A DNA stretch of 40,729 nucleotides from a virus: positions 1 through 40,729 of IMG/VR virus record IMGVR_UViG_3300025590_000017; one strand, written 5' to 3'. Position numbers and translations under genes: made by a program. The notes beneath the pieces are model-generated. The model saw only the letters and a list, made by a program, of their open reading frames with translations, was not told where the DNA came from and did not search any database. Within the stretch, counting starts at the first letter, position 1. Each line of letters begins with the position of its first letter. Shown here piece after piece: positions 8,406 to 15,802 of this stretch.

Positions 8406-8467
8406 TTGGTTAGAGCAGCGGAATCATAATCCGCGTGTCCGGGGTTCAAGTCCCTGTGCCGCTACCA
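8405..8467 (+). other. Probable attP: 3' part of a tRNA(CAU) gene
   Basis: These 63 bases read as the D-loop onward of a tRNA: GGTTAGAGC, an anticodon stem GCGGA/TCCGC with loop ATCATAA (anticodon CAT), a TTCAAGT T-loop with stem CGGGG/CCCTG, the 3' acceptor strand TGCCGCT, discriminator A and encoded CCA. The matching 5' acceptor strand (about AGCGGCA) and normal D-stem are absent upstream, so no functional tRNA can form from this locus alone. A tRNA 3' end next to a tyrosine integrase is the usual layout of a phage attachment site: integration would rebuild the host's elongator tRNA-Met or tRNA-Ile2. Confidence 0.75.
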
Positions 8468-8520
8468 ACCCACGATGTCATCGGAACCCATCGGTCCTAA
8501 CCTAAAGTTGGAGACTGAAG

Positions 8521-8745
8521 ATGACAAAGATTACTAAAGCACAATTGAAAGCACTCGAGTTCGCAGCGGGGCACATTGCCGTCGGTAACGTCCCGGCCTT
8601 TATCCGCAGTGTCACAGCTATCTGCCGTGCCGCAAGCTCTGAGAAACAAGCAGAGGCAGTGCGCTCTGTGGCTGAGGCCATGATCCCTGGATACTCTCTT
8701 CAATTTGTCGGCCCCCTGTTTGAGACCTGGGAGGTAGCACAATGA
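8521..8745 (+). CDS. Hypothetical protein, lysogeny region
   Basis: A 74-residue protein, mostly helical (KAQLKALEFAAGHIAVGN, PAFIRSVTAICRAASSEKQAEAVRSVAEAMI), with no motif I can name. It starts 53 bases after the tRNA-derived block, with TTGGAGACT upstream as ribosome site, and its TGA overlaps the next ATG (ATGA). It is the first gene of a three-gene coupled unit ending with the integrase, so a role in lysogeny control or early takeover is possible. Not a recognisable repressor or excisionase: no clear helix-turn-helix was seen. Confidence 0.7.
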   Translation: MTKITKAQLKALEFAAGHIAVGNVPAFIRSVTAICRAASSEKQAEAVRSVAEAMIPGYSLQFVGPLFETWEVAQ

Positions 8746-8975
8746 GCAAGTATTTCACACTCGTAATTAACACCGGCGAAACCTGGGAAGACGTATATGG
8801 CGACTATAGCGCCAAGGCTTGCCGTGATGAGTTTCTCTTTAGCTACAATGAGTACACCCACCCACACTTTGACCGCACCTGGCGCACCAGTGATTCTAAG
8901 GTCGTCTGCACTGATGGTACATCGGCTGACCTGATCGCCTGCTTGGCTCACATGAACCGTGAGGTGGCATCATGA
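8742..8975 (+). CDS. Hypothetical protein, upstream of integrase
   Basis: A 77-residue protein with a beta-rich start (KYFTLVINTGETWEDVYGDYSAKACRDEFLFSY) and several aromatic residues; no known family recognised. Its start and stop both overlap neighbours by 4 bases (ATGA at 8742 and at 8972), which strongly supports translation as part of the integrase unit. It could be a small integrase accessory factor by position, but its sequence gives no direct support for DNA binding. Confidence 0.7.
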   Translation: MSKYFTLVINTGETWEDVYGDYSAKACRDEFLFSYNEYTHPHFDRTWRTSDSKVVCTDGTSADLIACLAHMNREVAS

Positions 8976-9823
8976 AGATCTCTGATTTCCTCAACACCCA
9001 CGCGCACCGCATCTGGACCGGCAAGCACCTGAAAGAGAGCCAGGCGAAGATAAACCTGTTGCTGTCCCACAGCGACAACGCCGACAAGAACCTGGAAGAC
9101 CTCCGGGCTCCTGACATCATCGAGTTTGACCACTGGCTTCAGGAGGAGCGTGGTCTGTCTAAGAACACCTGTAACCACTACAAGGCGGCCATCGGTGCCC
9201 TTTACGGGTATGCGGTGGACTATGAGGCCATCACACCTGACCAGGTCCCACGGATGAAGTTTCACAAGGTAGACAGCACCCGCATCCGTTACTTCACGGA
9301 CCTGGAGATCAAACGTGCGTATGACTTCTTTGCTGGCCATAAGCACAGCTGGGTGATGCACTTCTTCACGATCGGCCTTAACACCGGCATGCGCCTGGGC
9401 GAGATCCAGAGTGTTACACCTGAGATGTTTGTGGAGATTGACGGCGAACTGTTTGTAGCTCTTAGAGACACCAAGAATGGCGATGACCGACAGGTTGCTA
9501 TCAACGAGGCAGCCCGGTTAGCTTTTGACGCCCTAGACCGTGAGCCCTCTAAATACTTCCGCCACCGCCCGTTCTACAGCACCTGGGGAGACGTGCGCTA
9601 CACAGTCTTCAAGGGTGATGAAACAGCGGTATTCCACGTCACACGGCATACATACTGCACCACCCTGGTGAACGACCTGAACGTCAATGAGTTCATGGTT
9701 ATGAACGTCATGGGCCACCGGGACCCTAAGACCACAAAGAAGTATGTCCACATGAAGACGGGTGAGGCCTCAAGCATCAACGATCGTATAAACCACCTGT
9801 ATCAGAGGGGGATTGCAGGATGA
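8972..9823 (+). CDS. int: Tyrosine recombinase / phage integrase
   Basis: The 283-residue protein has the two-domain plan of tyrosine integrases. Residues 1-90 are the SAM-like core-binding domain (KHLKESQAKINLLLSH, DLRAPDIIEFDHWLQEERGLS). The catalytic domain carries Arg141 (TGMRLGEI), His222-x-x-Arg225 (HVTRHTYC), His249 (VMGHRDPKTT) and nucleophile Tyr258 (KKYVHM), so all key residues are present and the enzyme looks active. It would catalyse integration at a host tRNA gene using the attP-like site about 500 bases upstream. At 283 residues it is compact and lacks a long arm-binding domain. The start ATG overlaps the upstream stop. Confidence 0.93.
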   Translation: MKISDFLNTHAHRIWTGKHLKESQAKINLLLSHSDNADKNLEDLRAPDIIEFDHWLQEERGLSKNTCNHYKAAIGALYGYAVDYEAITPDQVPRMKFHKVDSTRIRYFTDLEIKRAYDFFAGHKHSWVMHFFTIGLNTGMRLGEIQSVTPEMFVEIDGELFVALRDTKNGDDRQVAINEAARLAFDALDREPSKYFRHRPFYSTWGDVRYTVFKGDETAVFHVTRHTYCTTLVNDLNVNEFMVMNVMGHRDPKTTKKYVHMKTGEASSINDRINHLYQRGIAG

Positions 9824-9921
9824 TTGATGACACTCTGGAAATCTTCTTAACTTTGATTGAAACTCTTCTTTTCAGCCTTGCAATGATACTTCTCATCATA
9901 TTTCTTGGCGTTCTTACTTGA
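9820..9921 (+). CDS. 33-residue membrane peptide after integrase
   Basis: ATG 9820 overlaps the integrase TGA (ATGA) and the frame gives MIDDTLEIFLTLIETLLFSL followed by AMILLIIFLGVLT: an acidic start and one long hydrophobic helix. GCAGG lies immediately upstream, so translation probably depends on coupling. Such micropeptides are common in phages, but no family is recognised. Real translation is likely but not certain. Confidence 0.5.
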   Translation: MIDDTLEIFLTLIETLLFSLAMILLIIFLGVLT

Positions 9922-9924
9922 AGA

Positions 9925-9970
9925 AACAGTTACTATAAGACCTTATAAATTATAATAATAATACAATGGC
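9925..9970. other. AT-rich spacer before the polymerase promoter
   Basis: This stretch is almost only A and T (TTATAAATTATAATAATAAT). It sits directly upstream of an exact phage promoter motif. In T7 an AT-rich block beside phage promoters forms the main replication origin, so this is a candidate origin by analogy; it could also hold a host -10 box (TATAAT at 9951). Confidence 0.3.
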
Positions 9971-9974
9971 TTAA

Positions 9975-9992
9975 CTTAGGGACCCCTCTAGA
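9975..9992 (+). promoter_or_regulatory. Phage RNA polymerase promoter candidate before RNAP gene
   Basis: CTTAGGGACCCCTCTAGA occurs here and, letter for letter, at 12710-12727. Here it lies 33 bases before the RNA polymerase start, suggesting the polymerase amplifies its own transcript. The GGG-x-CCC core is like the Syn5 phage promoter as I recall it (ATTGGGCACCCGTAA). Confidence 0.7.
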
Positions 9993-10025
9993 ACAACTTA
10001 GGTTAGCCAACACGGGAGCAGATAT

Positions 10026-12611
10026 ATGACAAAAGATAAACTTGAGACAGTTGTATCGGGGGTAAGACCTTCTGACTGGCCTAACAGTCAAAGAGGCCCA
10101 ACAGATGGTCAAGGCACTAAGAAACCCAGAACACCTCAAGAGGCTAGAGAAGCCCAAATGGTTACTAAGGGTCACCAAAGATACGAAGATCGACAAAAGA
10201 GACTGAGGGGCTCCCAGACAGATGCGGGTCATGATGTCATAACCAAAGCTCTCACTGACGTGGCCCAAGTTATATCCAAGCTAGTGGACTTTGAAATAAA
10301 AAGGGTCCAGTCAGGCCAGGGAAAACCTAGCACCTGGATCGAGGAGCTCAAGGAGCATGACCCACTGGTCTTAGCCTACTTAGGTTTAAACGTATGTTAC
10401 GACAGTGTCGTCACTGGTCTGACTTATGTCAGCACTTTGAACACCATAGGTGCCCGTATTGAAAACGAGAGTTTCTCTAAGGGTCTAAAAGAGTATGACC
10501 ACCAGCTACATAAACGCTTGGTCAGCCAGGTCACCAAGGCCCACTCTTCAGACCGCTACCGTTTCAAGGCAGCAAGGATAATCTCTGGCAAAGAGGGCTA
10601 TCAGCCAGAGCGTTGGTCAGGACCTGCAAAAGTGTCTATCGCCAGCCCTGTCATCAATGCCATCCTCGAAGGCTGTGATATCTTCATGATTACGCAGACG
10701 GATGTCGCTAAGTATTCTGGGAAGAAACTAGAGGTACACACCCACCGCCACCTCAGTCTGACTGATAGTGCAGCGCAGAAGATCTCTGAGAGAACCTTCG
10801 ATGCATCTTGGGCGAGTCCTATGTATGGTCCTTTGGTCATACCCCCAAAGCCTTGGACAGCTTTTGACACGGGCGTCTACCAAGACGAAACCCTTGCTTC
10901 TTTGGTCCCCTTGGTTCGGAAGTCTACAAAAGAGCAAAGGCTGGCCATAAAGCATGACTTTGAGAAAGGGACACCAGGCTATGTCAGAGCTTTAAATGCG
11001 CTACAGGCAACGCCGTTACGTCTCAATGAGGATGTCTACCATGTCATCCGTTGGTTGCAGGCTGAGAACAAAACCTATTCTGAGTTCCCGTCTTTAGCCC
11101 CACCTGAGAAAACACCTTTTCCAGATAACCCTGCGGCTTATTCTGAAGAGTACCTTTTGCAGATCAAAAAGGACCGCAAGAAGTGGCATGAGGATCGCCG
11201 TGAGGCGGTGACCAATGCTGCTGTCTTAGACGAAGATCTGCGCACTATGGAGGGCCTCAGAGGCATCGATGAGTTTTGGCTCGGATGGTCTTTTGACTTT
11301 CGTGGTCGTATGTACCCTATCGGCAACTACAACTACCACAGGGCAGACCATATCAAGGCTTCGTTCATGTTGGCTAATGGTAAACCTCTCGATGGCCCAG
11401 CGCAGGGATGGTTGATGATCCAAATTGCCAATGTTGGAGACTTTGATGGTATCTCTAAGAAGTCCCTGGATGATCGCATTGATTGGACCTTGCAGAACGA
11501 AGAGATGATCTTGGCTTGCGCTGATGATTACCAGGCTACCTTTGATGTCTGGAACCAGGCTGACAAGCCTATGCAGTTCCTGGCTGCCTGCTTTGAATAT
11601 CGGAAGTTCGTTGACCAGGGTGAAGATTATGTCTGCCACCTTCCAATCTCACTCGATGGCACCAACAGCGGCACTCAGCACTATGCCCTGGCGCTGCGCA
11701 ACTACGAGGACGGCCTTAGGACAAACCTGGTCCCCTCTGACCACTGCTTCGATGTCTACCAGATTGTGGCTGATGAAGTTCAGAAGGCTCTAGAGTTAGA
11801 CGGGAGCCCTGAGGCGCAGCATTGGTTGTCCTATGGCATCACCAGGAAGACGGTCAAACGCAATACCATGTGCTACGGCTACTCTTCTGTCCAGCGTGGG
11901 ATGGGCGACCAGATCATCGAGGATCTTATGTCTCCATTACAGCGTCAGGTGGCCTACAAGCAGATCGAGGAGCACCCGTTTGGCGACAAGGCTGACCAGG
12001 GTAGGTATGCTCGGTTCCTAGCCTCTGTGAACTACCAGGTGATCTCTCAGACACTATCGAGTGTGGCCGCTGGGATGAAGTTTCTTCAGAGCTACGCTGA
12101 TGCCCTTGCTCGGGAGCAGAAGTCGGTGCGCTGGACATCCACTTCTGGTTTCCCTTGCGTCCAAAGATACACGAAGTCGAAGGCACAACGTGTGCGGATC
12201 TTCTTGTATGACCGGGAAGCCAAGCTGCGTAAGCAGACCAGGGTCAATCTACAGACAGACACCAATGTTTATGACACCCGTAAAGCCAGGTCGGGGGTAA
12301 GCGCCAACTTTGTACACTCGCTCGATGCAGGGCATATGTCTCTATCAATCCAGATGGGTTTAAACCAGGGGATCAGTGACTACTTTCTGATCCATGACAG
12401 CTTTGGCACTAACTGTTCGGATACATGGGCTTTCTATCATTGTATCCGGGAGAGCCTGGTGGACATCTATGATGACACCTGTGTCTTTAGCCGGTTTGAG
12501 AAAGAGTGCCGCAACCGCCTGGCGGACCCTGACATGGATCTTGAGAGTGTTCCCGAGTTTGGCTCACTGGACATCTCCCAGGTGGTCAACAGCGAATACT
12601 GTTTCAGTTAA
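10026..12611 (+). CDS. Single-subunit phage RNA polymerase
   Basis: The 861-residue enzyme is a T7-type DNA-directed RNA polymerase (T7: 883). Visible motifs in order: FDFRGRMYPIGNYNYH (T/DxxGR region), motif A LPISLDGTNSGTQHY with Asp544, motif B RKTVKRNTMCYGYSS with Lys611 and Tyr619 at the places of T7 Lys631 and Tyr639, and motif C FVHSLDAGHM followed by HDSFGTN with Asp791. The last residues (EYCFS) stand where T7 has its FAFA foot. It would transcribe late phage genes from the GGGACCCC-type promoters. ATG 10026 follows GGGAG by 7 bases. N-terminal 60 residues are low in similarity to T7, as expected for the promoter-contacting domain. Confidence 0.97.
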   Translation: MTKDKLETVVSGVRPSDWPNSQRGPTDGQGTKKPRTPQEAREAQMVTKGHQRYEDRQKRLRGSQTDAGHDVITKALTDVAQVISKLVDFEIKRVQSGQGKPSTWIEELKEHDPLVLAYLGLNVCYDSVVTGLTYVSTLNTIGARIENESFSKGLKEYDHQLHKRLVSQVTKAHSSDRYRFKAARIISGKEGYQPERWSGPAKVSIASPVINAILEGCDIFMITQTDVAKYSGKKLEVHTHRHLSLTDSAAQKISERTFDASWASPMYGPLVIPPKPWTAFDTGVYQDETLASLVPLVRKSTKEQRLAIKHDFEKGTPGYVRALNALQATPLRLNEDVYHVIRWLQAENKTYSEFPSLAPPEKTPFPDNPAAYSEEYLLQIKKDRKKWHEDRREAVTNAAVLDEDLRTMEGLRGIDEFWLGWSFDFRGRMYPIGNYNYHRADHIKASFMLANGKPLDGPAQGWLMIQIANVGDFDGISKKSLDDRIDWTLQNEEMILACADDYQATFDVWNQADKPMQFLAACFEYRKFVDQGEDYVCHLPISLDGTNSGTQHYALALRNYEDGLRTNLVPSDHCFDVYQIVADEVQKALELDGSPEAQHWLSYGITRKTVKRNTMCYGYSSVQRGMGDQIIEDLMSPLQRQVAYKQIEEHPFGDKADQGRYARFLASVNYQVISQTLSSVAAGMKFLQSYADALAREQKSVRWTSTSGFPCVQRYTKSKAQRVRIFLYDREAKLRKQTRVNLQTDTNVYDTRKARSGVSANFVHSLDAGHMSLSIQMGLNQGISDYFLIHDSFGTNCSDTWAFYHCIRESLVDIYDDTCVFSRFEKECRNRLADPDMDLESVPEFGSLDISQVVNSEYCFS

Positions 12612-12613
12612 AT

Positions 12614-12650
12614 CCCAACCGCCAACTAAGTTTATCACAGTTGGGTTTTT
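12614..12650 (+). terminator. Terminator after RNA polymerase gene (first)
   Basis: CCAACT (12622-12627) pairs with AGTTGG (12639-12644), or alternatively CCCAAC (12614-12619) with GTTGGG (12640-12645), followed by TTTTT. Either stem gives an intrinsic terminator. Confidence 0.75.
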
Positions 12651-12669
12651 GACAATCGAGAAGACCATA

Positions 12670-12695
12670 AGGGCTGCCTCCGGGTGGCCCTTTTT
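12670..12695 (+). terminator. Terminator after RNA polymerase gene (second)
   Basis: AGGGCTGCC (12670-12678) pairs with GGTGGCCCT (12683-12691) around a TCCG tetraloop and runs into TTTTT. With the first hairpin it forms a tandem terminator that isolates the RNAP gene from the promoter that follows. Confidence 0.88.
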
Positions 12696-12709
12696 CTATG
12701 TGCTCGGAC

Positions 12710-12727
12710 CTTAGGGACCCCTCTAGA
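12710..12727 (+). promoter_or_regulatory. Phage RNA polymerase promoter candidate before SSB
   Basis: An exact copy of the 18-base motif CTTAGGGACCCCTCTAGA lies just after the double terminator and 45 bases before the SSB start. Placement between terminators and the first replication gene is what a promoter requires. Confidence 0.72.
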
Positions 12728-12771
12728 TACAAACCAAATCTGTATCGTTGGAAACTCTAAAGGAGAGACAA

Positions 12772-13311
12772 ATGACTAAAGTTAACTTTGTGACTAAGGC
12801 TGGCCACGCGCAATATGCTTGGCTTCAACCAGGTCGCCCTGACACCGCTTTTGATGCAGAAGGTAAGTACAAAACAAACCTGATCCTCTCTGCGCAAGAC
12901 GCCGCGCCGTTGGTTGATGCAATTAAAGCTCTACGCAAAACCAGCACTAAGTTCACACCAAAGGACAATGTCTCGTTGCCTTTCTCTGTTGATGACGAAA
13001 CCGGCGATATCACACTTAAAGTGTCCAGTAAGTTCCAACCCAAATACATGGATGCCAAGGGTAACCCGGTGCCGATCGACCAGGTTCCTCTGATGTATTC
13101 TGGGTCAACTTTGCGCCTTAGTGGTGCCATGGATGCTTGGTCCAAGGGTGCCAACCGTGGGATCGCCCTACGTCTAGGCGCTGTCCAGATCATTGACCCT
13201 GTGTCTAGCGGCGGGTCTGCCGGTCAGTTCGATGCCGTGGAGGGATATGAAGCCTCTGCTGAGACGTTCCCTGGTGGTGCTGCTGACTCTGACGACAATT
13301 ATGACTTTTGA
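12772..13311 (+). CDS. Single-stranded DNA-binding protein, T7 gp2.5-like
   Basis: The 179-residue protein coats single-stranded DNA during replication and recruits the polymerase and helicase. It has an OB-fold-like centre (KYKTNLILSAQDAAPLVDAI, ITLKVSSKFQPKYMDAKGNPV, LRLSGAMDAWSKGANRGIALRL) and a strongly acidic tail ending DSDDNYDF; a terminal acidic tail closed by Phe is the hallmark of T7 gp2.5. ATG 12772 follows AAAGGAGA by 6 bases, better than an in-frame ATG at 12748. It lies right behind a phage promoter motif and overlaps the endonuclease start by 11 bases. Confidence 0.87.
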   Translation: MTKVNFVTKAGHAQYAWLQPGRPDTAFDAEGKYKTNLILSAQDAAPLVDAIKALRKTSTKFTPKDNVSLPFSVDDETGDITLKVSSKFQPKYMDAKGNPVPIDQVPLMYSGSTLRLSGAMDAWSKGANRGIALRLGAVQIIDPVSSGGSAGQFDAVEGYEASAETFPGGAADSDDNYDF

Positions 13312-13753
13312 TGCAGTGCGTATGTCTGGCGCAAGATCTACCGCCTATCGCCTCGGGTTCCGTTCAGGGCTCGAGGAGAAGGTCGCAGATCAGATAAAGA
13401 AAGCTGGGCTACAGGTTACATATGAGACCGACACGGTGATCTACAGGATCCCGGCTCGAGATCATAAATACACGCCAGACTTCAAACTACAAAAGCCTGG
13501 TGGTGGGTTCTTTTATTGCGAGACCAAAGGGTTATGGACAGTTCAAGACAGGGCTAAGATTTTACTCTGCATAGAACAGAACCCTGGTATCGACATAAGA
13601 ATGGTATTTAGTAACCAGAACAGCAGGTTGTACAAGGGTAGCCCAACCACATACGCAATGTACTGCGAAAAGAACGGGATCAAGTATGCACACAAGTGGA
13701 TACCTGATGACTGGCTGGAGGAAGCCAGACAAGGAGAGCAGGGGGTGGCTTAG
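13301..13753 (+). CDS. Endonuclease I, T7 gp3-like Holliday junction resolvase
   Basis: The 150-residue product matches T7 endonuclease I along its length: FRSGLEEKVADQIKKAG, IPARDHKYTPDFKL, ETKGLWTVQDRAKILL, DIRMVFSNQNSRLYKGSPTTY and CEKNGIKYAHKWIP. The metal-binding triad is present: Asp in YTPDF, Glu and Lys in CETKG. It cuts branched DNA, resolving recombination intermediates and degrading host DNA. The start is uncertain: ATG 13301 overlaps the SSB end, ATG 13322 begins nearer the usual family start; neither has a clear ribosome site, so coupling to SSB is likely. The stop codon lies in the loop of a terminator. Confidence 0.93.
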   Translation: MTFDAVRMSGARSTAYRLGFRSGLEEKVADQIKKAGLQVTYETDTVIYRIPARDHKYTPDFKLQKPGGGFFYCETKGLWTVQDRAKILLCIEQNPGIDIRMVFSNQNSRLYKGSPTTYAMYCEKNGIKYAHKWIPDDWLEEARQGEQGVA

Positions 13754-13767
13754 GCTGCCCCCTTTTT
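13741..13767 (+). terminator. Intrinsic terminator overlapping the endonuclease stop
   Basis: GGGGGTGGC (13741-13749) pairs with GCTGCCCCC (13754-13762) around TTAG, followed by TTTTT. The stop codon TAG lies in the loop, so ribosomes finishing the gene would disturb the hairpin, perhaps allowing partial readthrough. Confidence 0.85.
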
Positions 13768-13787
13768 CATTTTAACGGGAGAAACAA

Positions 13788-15386
13788 ATGTCATTTGACC
13801 ATCAAACTGACAGCGAGTTTGTGAGCCACGTCCCATGCGGTGCGTGTGGCTCGAAAGATAACGCTGGACTATACAATGACGGTCACACCTTTTGTTTCGG
13901 GTGTGGTCACTGGGAGGGCGAAGGAGAGCCTCCTGTGGGGGCCAAAGACAGAGGGCCTAAGCCTGGGCTAATACAGGGTGAATATGCACCCCTGAGAGCC
14001 CGTAGGATCACTGAGGATACCTGTCGGAAGTTTGGATACACGGTTGGCAAGCACAACGGTAAGACGGTCCAGATTGCCACCTACCGCGATAAGACTGGGC
14101 GCCCTTGCGCACAGAAGCTGAGGACAGCCGACAAGAAGTTCAGCATCCTCGGTGAAGCAAAAGAGATGACCTTATTTGGGAGCCATCTGTTCTCCACAGG
14201 CAAGCTGACTATTTGCGAAGGCGAGCTCGATGCAATGTCACTCTCGCAAATGCAAAACCACCGTTGGCCCGTGACGAGCCTGCCGAATGGCTGTGCGTCA
14301 GCCAAGAAAGCAATCATGGCGAACTGGGATTATATCACCAGTTTCAAAGAGGTCATCCTGTACTTTGACAACGATGAACCTGGTCGGACAGCTGCGATCG
14401 AATGTGCTGAGTTGTTGCCTGTCGGCTTGTGTAAGATCGCATCGATGTCCGAATACAAGGACGCCAACGAGGCCCTGGTCGCCGGCAACGCTAAGGCGGC
14501 TATCTCTGCCCTTTTTGAAGCCCGTGAGCACCGGCCAGATGGCATTGTGTCAGCCCACGACCTCCGCGATGTCATTGGTGTCAGCGATGCTGTCAGCCCC
14601 ATCACATATCCCTGGGATGGTCTCAACAAGATGAGCATGGGCCTGCGCCCAGCAAGCCTGGTGACTGTCATAGCTGGCTCCGGGGTGGGTAAGTCCACCT
14701 TCATCCGGGAGATCATGTACCACATCCAGCAATCTGGCTACCACGCTGGCATGATCATGTTGGAGGAGACGACCAAAAGGACGGCCCAGGGTTTGGTTGG
14801 TCTACACATGAACAAGAACATCACTGTGGATGAAACCTTGGCCACCAAAGAAGAGATCGAGGAGGCCTACGCTGACCTGCTAACGGGTGCGCCGTTCTAT
14901 TTGTACGATCATTTCGGCTCGACCCAGCTCGATACGATAATCCAGCGCATCAGGTTTATGAACAAGGCGCTGGGCTGTCAGGTTATATGCCTCGATCACG
15001 TCTCAATCTTGGTCAGCGGCATGACGGGGAAAGTTACTGATGAGCGCCGGTTGGTTGATAGCCTGGCCACTGAGCTCCGAACTGAAGTCCAGGCCCTGGG
15101 CATCACCCTGTTGCTTGTGTCTCACCTAAAGCGCCCCTCAGGGGATCTGAGCCATGAGCAGGGGGCCAAGTTAGGCCTCAATCAGATCAGGTCGTCTCAC
15201 TCACTCGCTCAGTTAAGTGACCAGGTGATTGGCCTCGAGGTGGACCGGGACGACCCAACCAGCGGTATGCGATCGATTGTGATGCTCAAGAACCGCCAAA
15301 CTGGCTCAGTAGGCCACTGTGGGAGCCTGACTTATGACAAAGTCACGGGCCGCCTCCGTGATGCTGAGACCACATTTGCATTCTAA
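13788..15386 (+). CDS. DNA primase-helicase, T7 gp4-like
   Basis: The 532-residue bifunctional enzyme primes lagging-strand synthesis and unwinds the fork. The N-terminus is a zinc-binding domain with Cys17, Cys20, Cys36 and Cys39 (CGAC and CFGC). A TOPRIM-type primase core follows (EGELDAMSLSQM, then ILYFDNDEPGR). The RecA-like helicase domain has Walker A GSGVGKST at 297-304, ICLDHVSILVSG as Walker B and LLLVSHLKRP with a sensor His. Length is close to T7 gp4 (566). A clean GGGAGA ribosome site precedes ATG 13788. It follows a terminator with no new promoter motif, so readthrough transcription is implied. Confidence 0.96.
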   Translation: MSFDHQTDSEFVSHVPCGACGSKDNAGLYNDGHTFCFGCGHWEGEGEPPVGAKDRGPKPGLIQGEYAPLRARRITEDTCRKFGYTVGKHNGKTVQIATYRDKTGRPCAQKLRTADKKFSILGEAKEMTLFGSHLFSTGKLTICEGELDAMSLSQMQNHRWPVTSLPNGCASAKKAIMANWDYITSFKEVILYFDNDEPGRTAAIECAELLPVGLCKIASMSEYKDANEALVAGNAKAAISALFEAREHRPDGIVSAHDLRDVIGVSDAVSPITYPWDGLNKMSMGLRPASLVTVIAGSGVGKSTFIREIMYHIQQSGYHAGMIMLEETTKRTAQGLVGLHMNKNITVDETLATKEEIEEAYADLLTGAPFYLYDHFGSTQLDTIIQRIRFMNKALGCQVICLDHVSILVSGMTGKVTDERRLVDSLATELRTEVQALGITLLLVSHLKRPSGDLSHEQGAKLGLNQIRSSHSLAQLSDQVIGLEVDRDDPTSGMRSIVMLKNRQTGSVGHCGSLTYDKVTGRLRDAETTFAF

Positions 15387-15406
15387 ATTGGAAAAGGAGA
15401 GCCAAT

Positions 15407-15802
15407 ATGCTGTTTAAAGCAAAAAAGACGAACGGGAAGAAGTATATCAACATCGATACGCCTCTGACCCTGAATGAATACCAGGAACGTATGTCCGACA
15501 CGGCTATCTACAAGTGGCCAGTGATATACCCGGCACTCGGATTGGCTAACGAGGCCGGTGAGTGCCTGGGCAAGATCAAAAAGATGATCCGGGATGAAGA
15601 GGTTGCGTTTGACGGGAGTTTGTTAATTACCCCAGAGCAACGTGCTTCCCTGGGTGCAGAGCTTGGTGATGTGCTTTGGTACATTGGAGCCCTGAGCAAG
15701 GACCTTGGCCTGACCCTGGAAGACGTGGGTCAGATGAACTTAGACAAACTGGCTGACCGCAAGACCCGTGGTAAGCTCAAGGGCTCTGGCGACAACCGTT
15801 GA
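15407..15802 (+). CDS. MazG-like nucleotide pyrophosphohydrolase
   Basis: The 131-residue protein carries the MazG/all-alpha NTP pyrophosphatase signature: GLANEAGECLGKIKKMIRDE followed by GAELGDVLWYIGAL, which supplies the ExxE and ExxD metal-binding pairs. Such enzymes hydrolyse NTPs or dNTPs to monophosphates; in marine phages they are thought to clean or rebalance nucleotide pools. It sits between primase-helicase and DNA polymerase, with AAAGGAGA upstream, and its TGA overlaps the TTG start of the polymerase. Confidence 0.88.
   Translation: MLFKAKKTNGKKYINIDTPLTLNEYQERMSDTAIYKWPVIYPALGLANEAGECLGKIKKMIRDEEVAFDGSLLITPEQRASLGAELGDVLWYIGALSKDLGLTLEDVGQMNLDKLADRKTRGKLKGSGDNR

Noticed and set aside
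8389-8467. A complete functional tRNA gene
   Set aside because: The anticodon and T arms are perfect, but no upstream strand can pair with the acceptor TGCCGCT and the D-arm is disrupted; an attachment site fits better.
10728-12300. Plus- and minus-strand frames of 60-140 codons inside the RNA polymerase gene
   Set aside because: All lie within a gene with intact catalytic motifs, lack ribosome sites and have arginine/serine-rich shadow composition.
13193-13300. Longer N-terminus for endonuclease I
   Set aside because: The extra 36 residues are the SSB gene read in another frame and have no counterpart in T7 endonuclease I.
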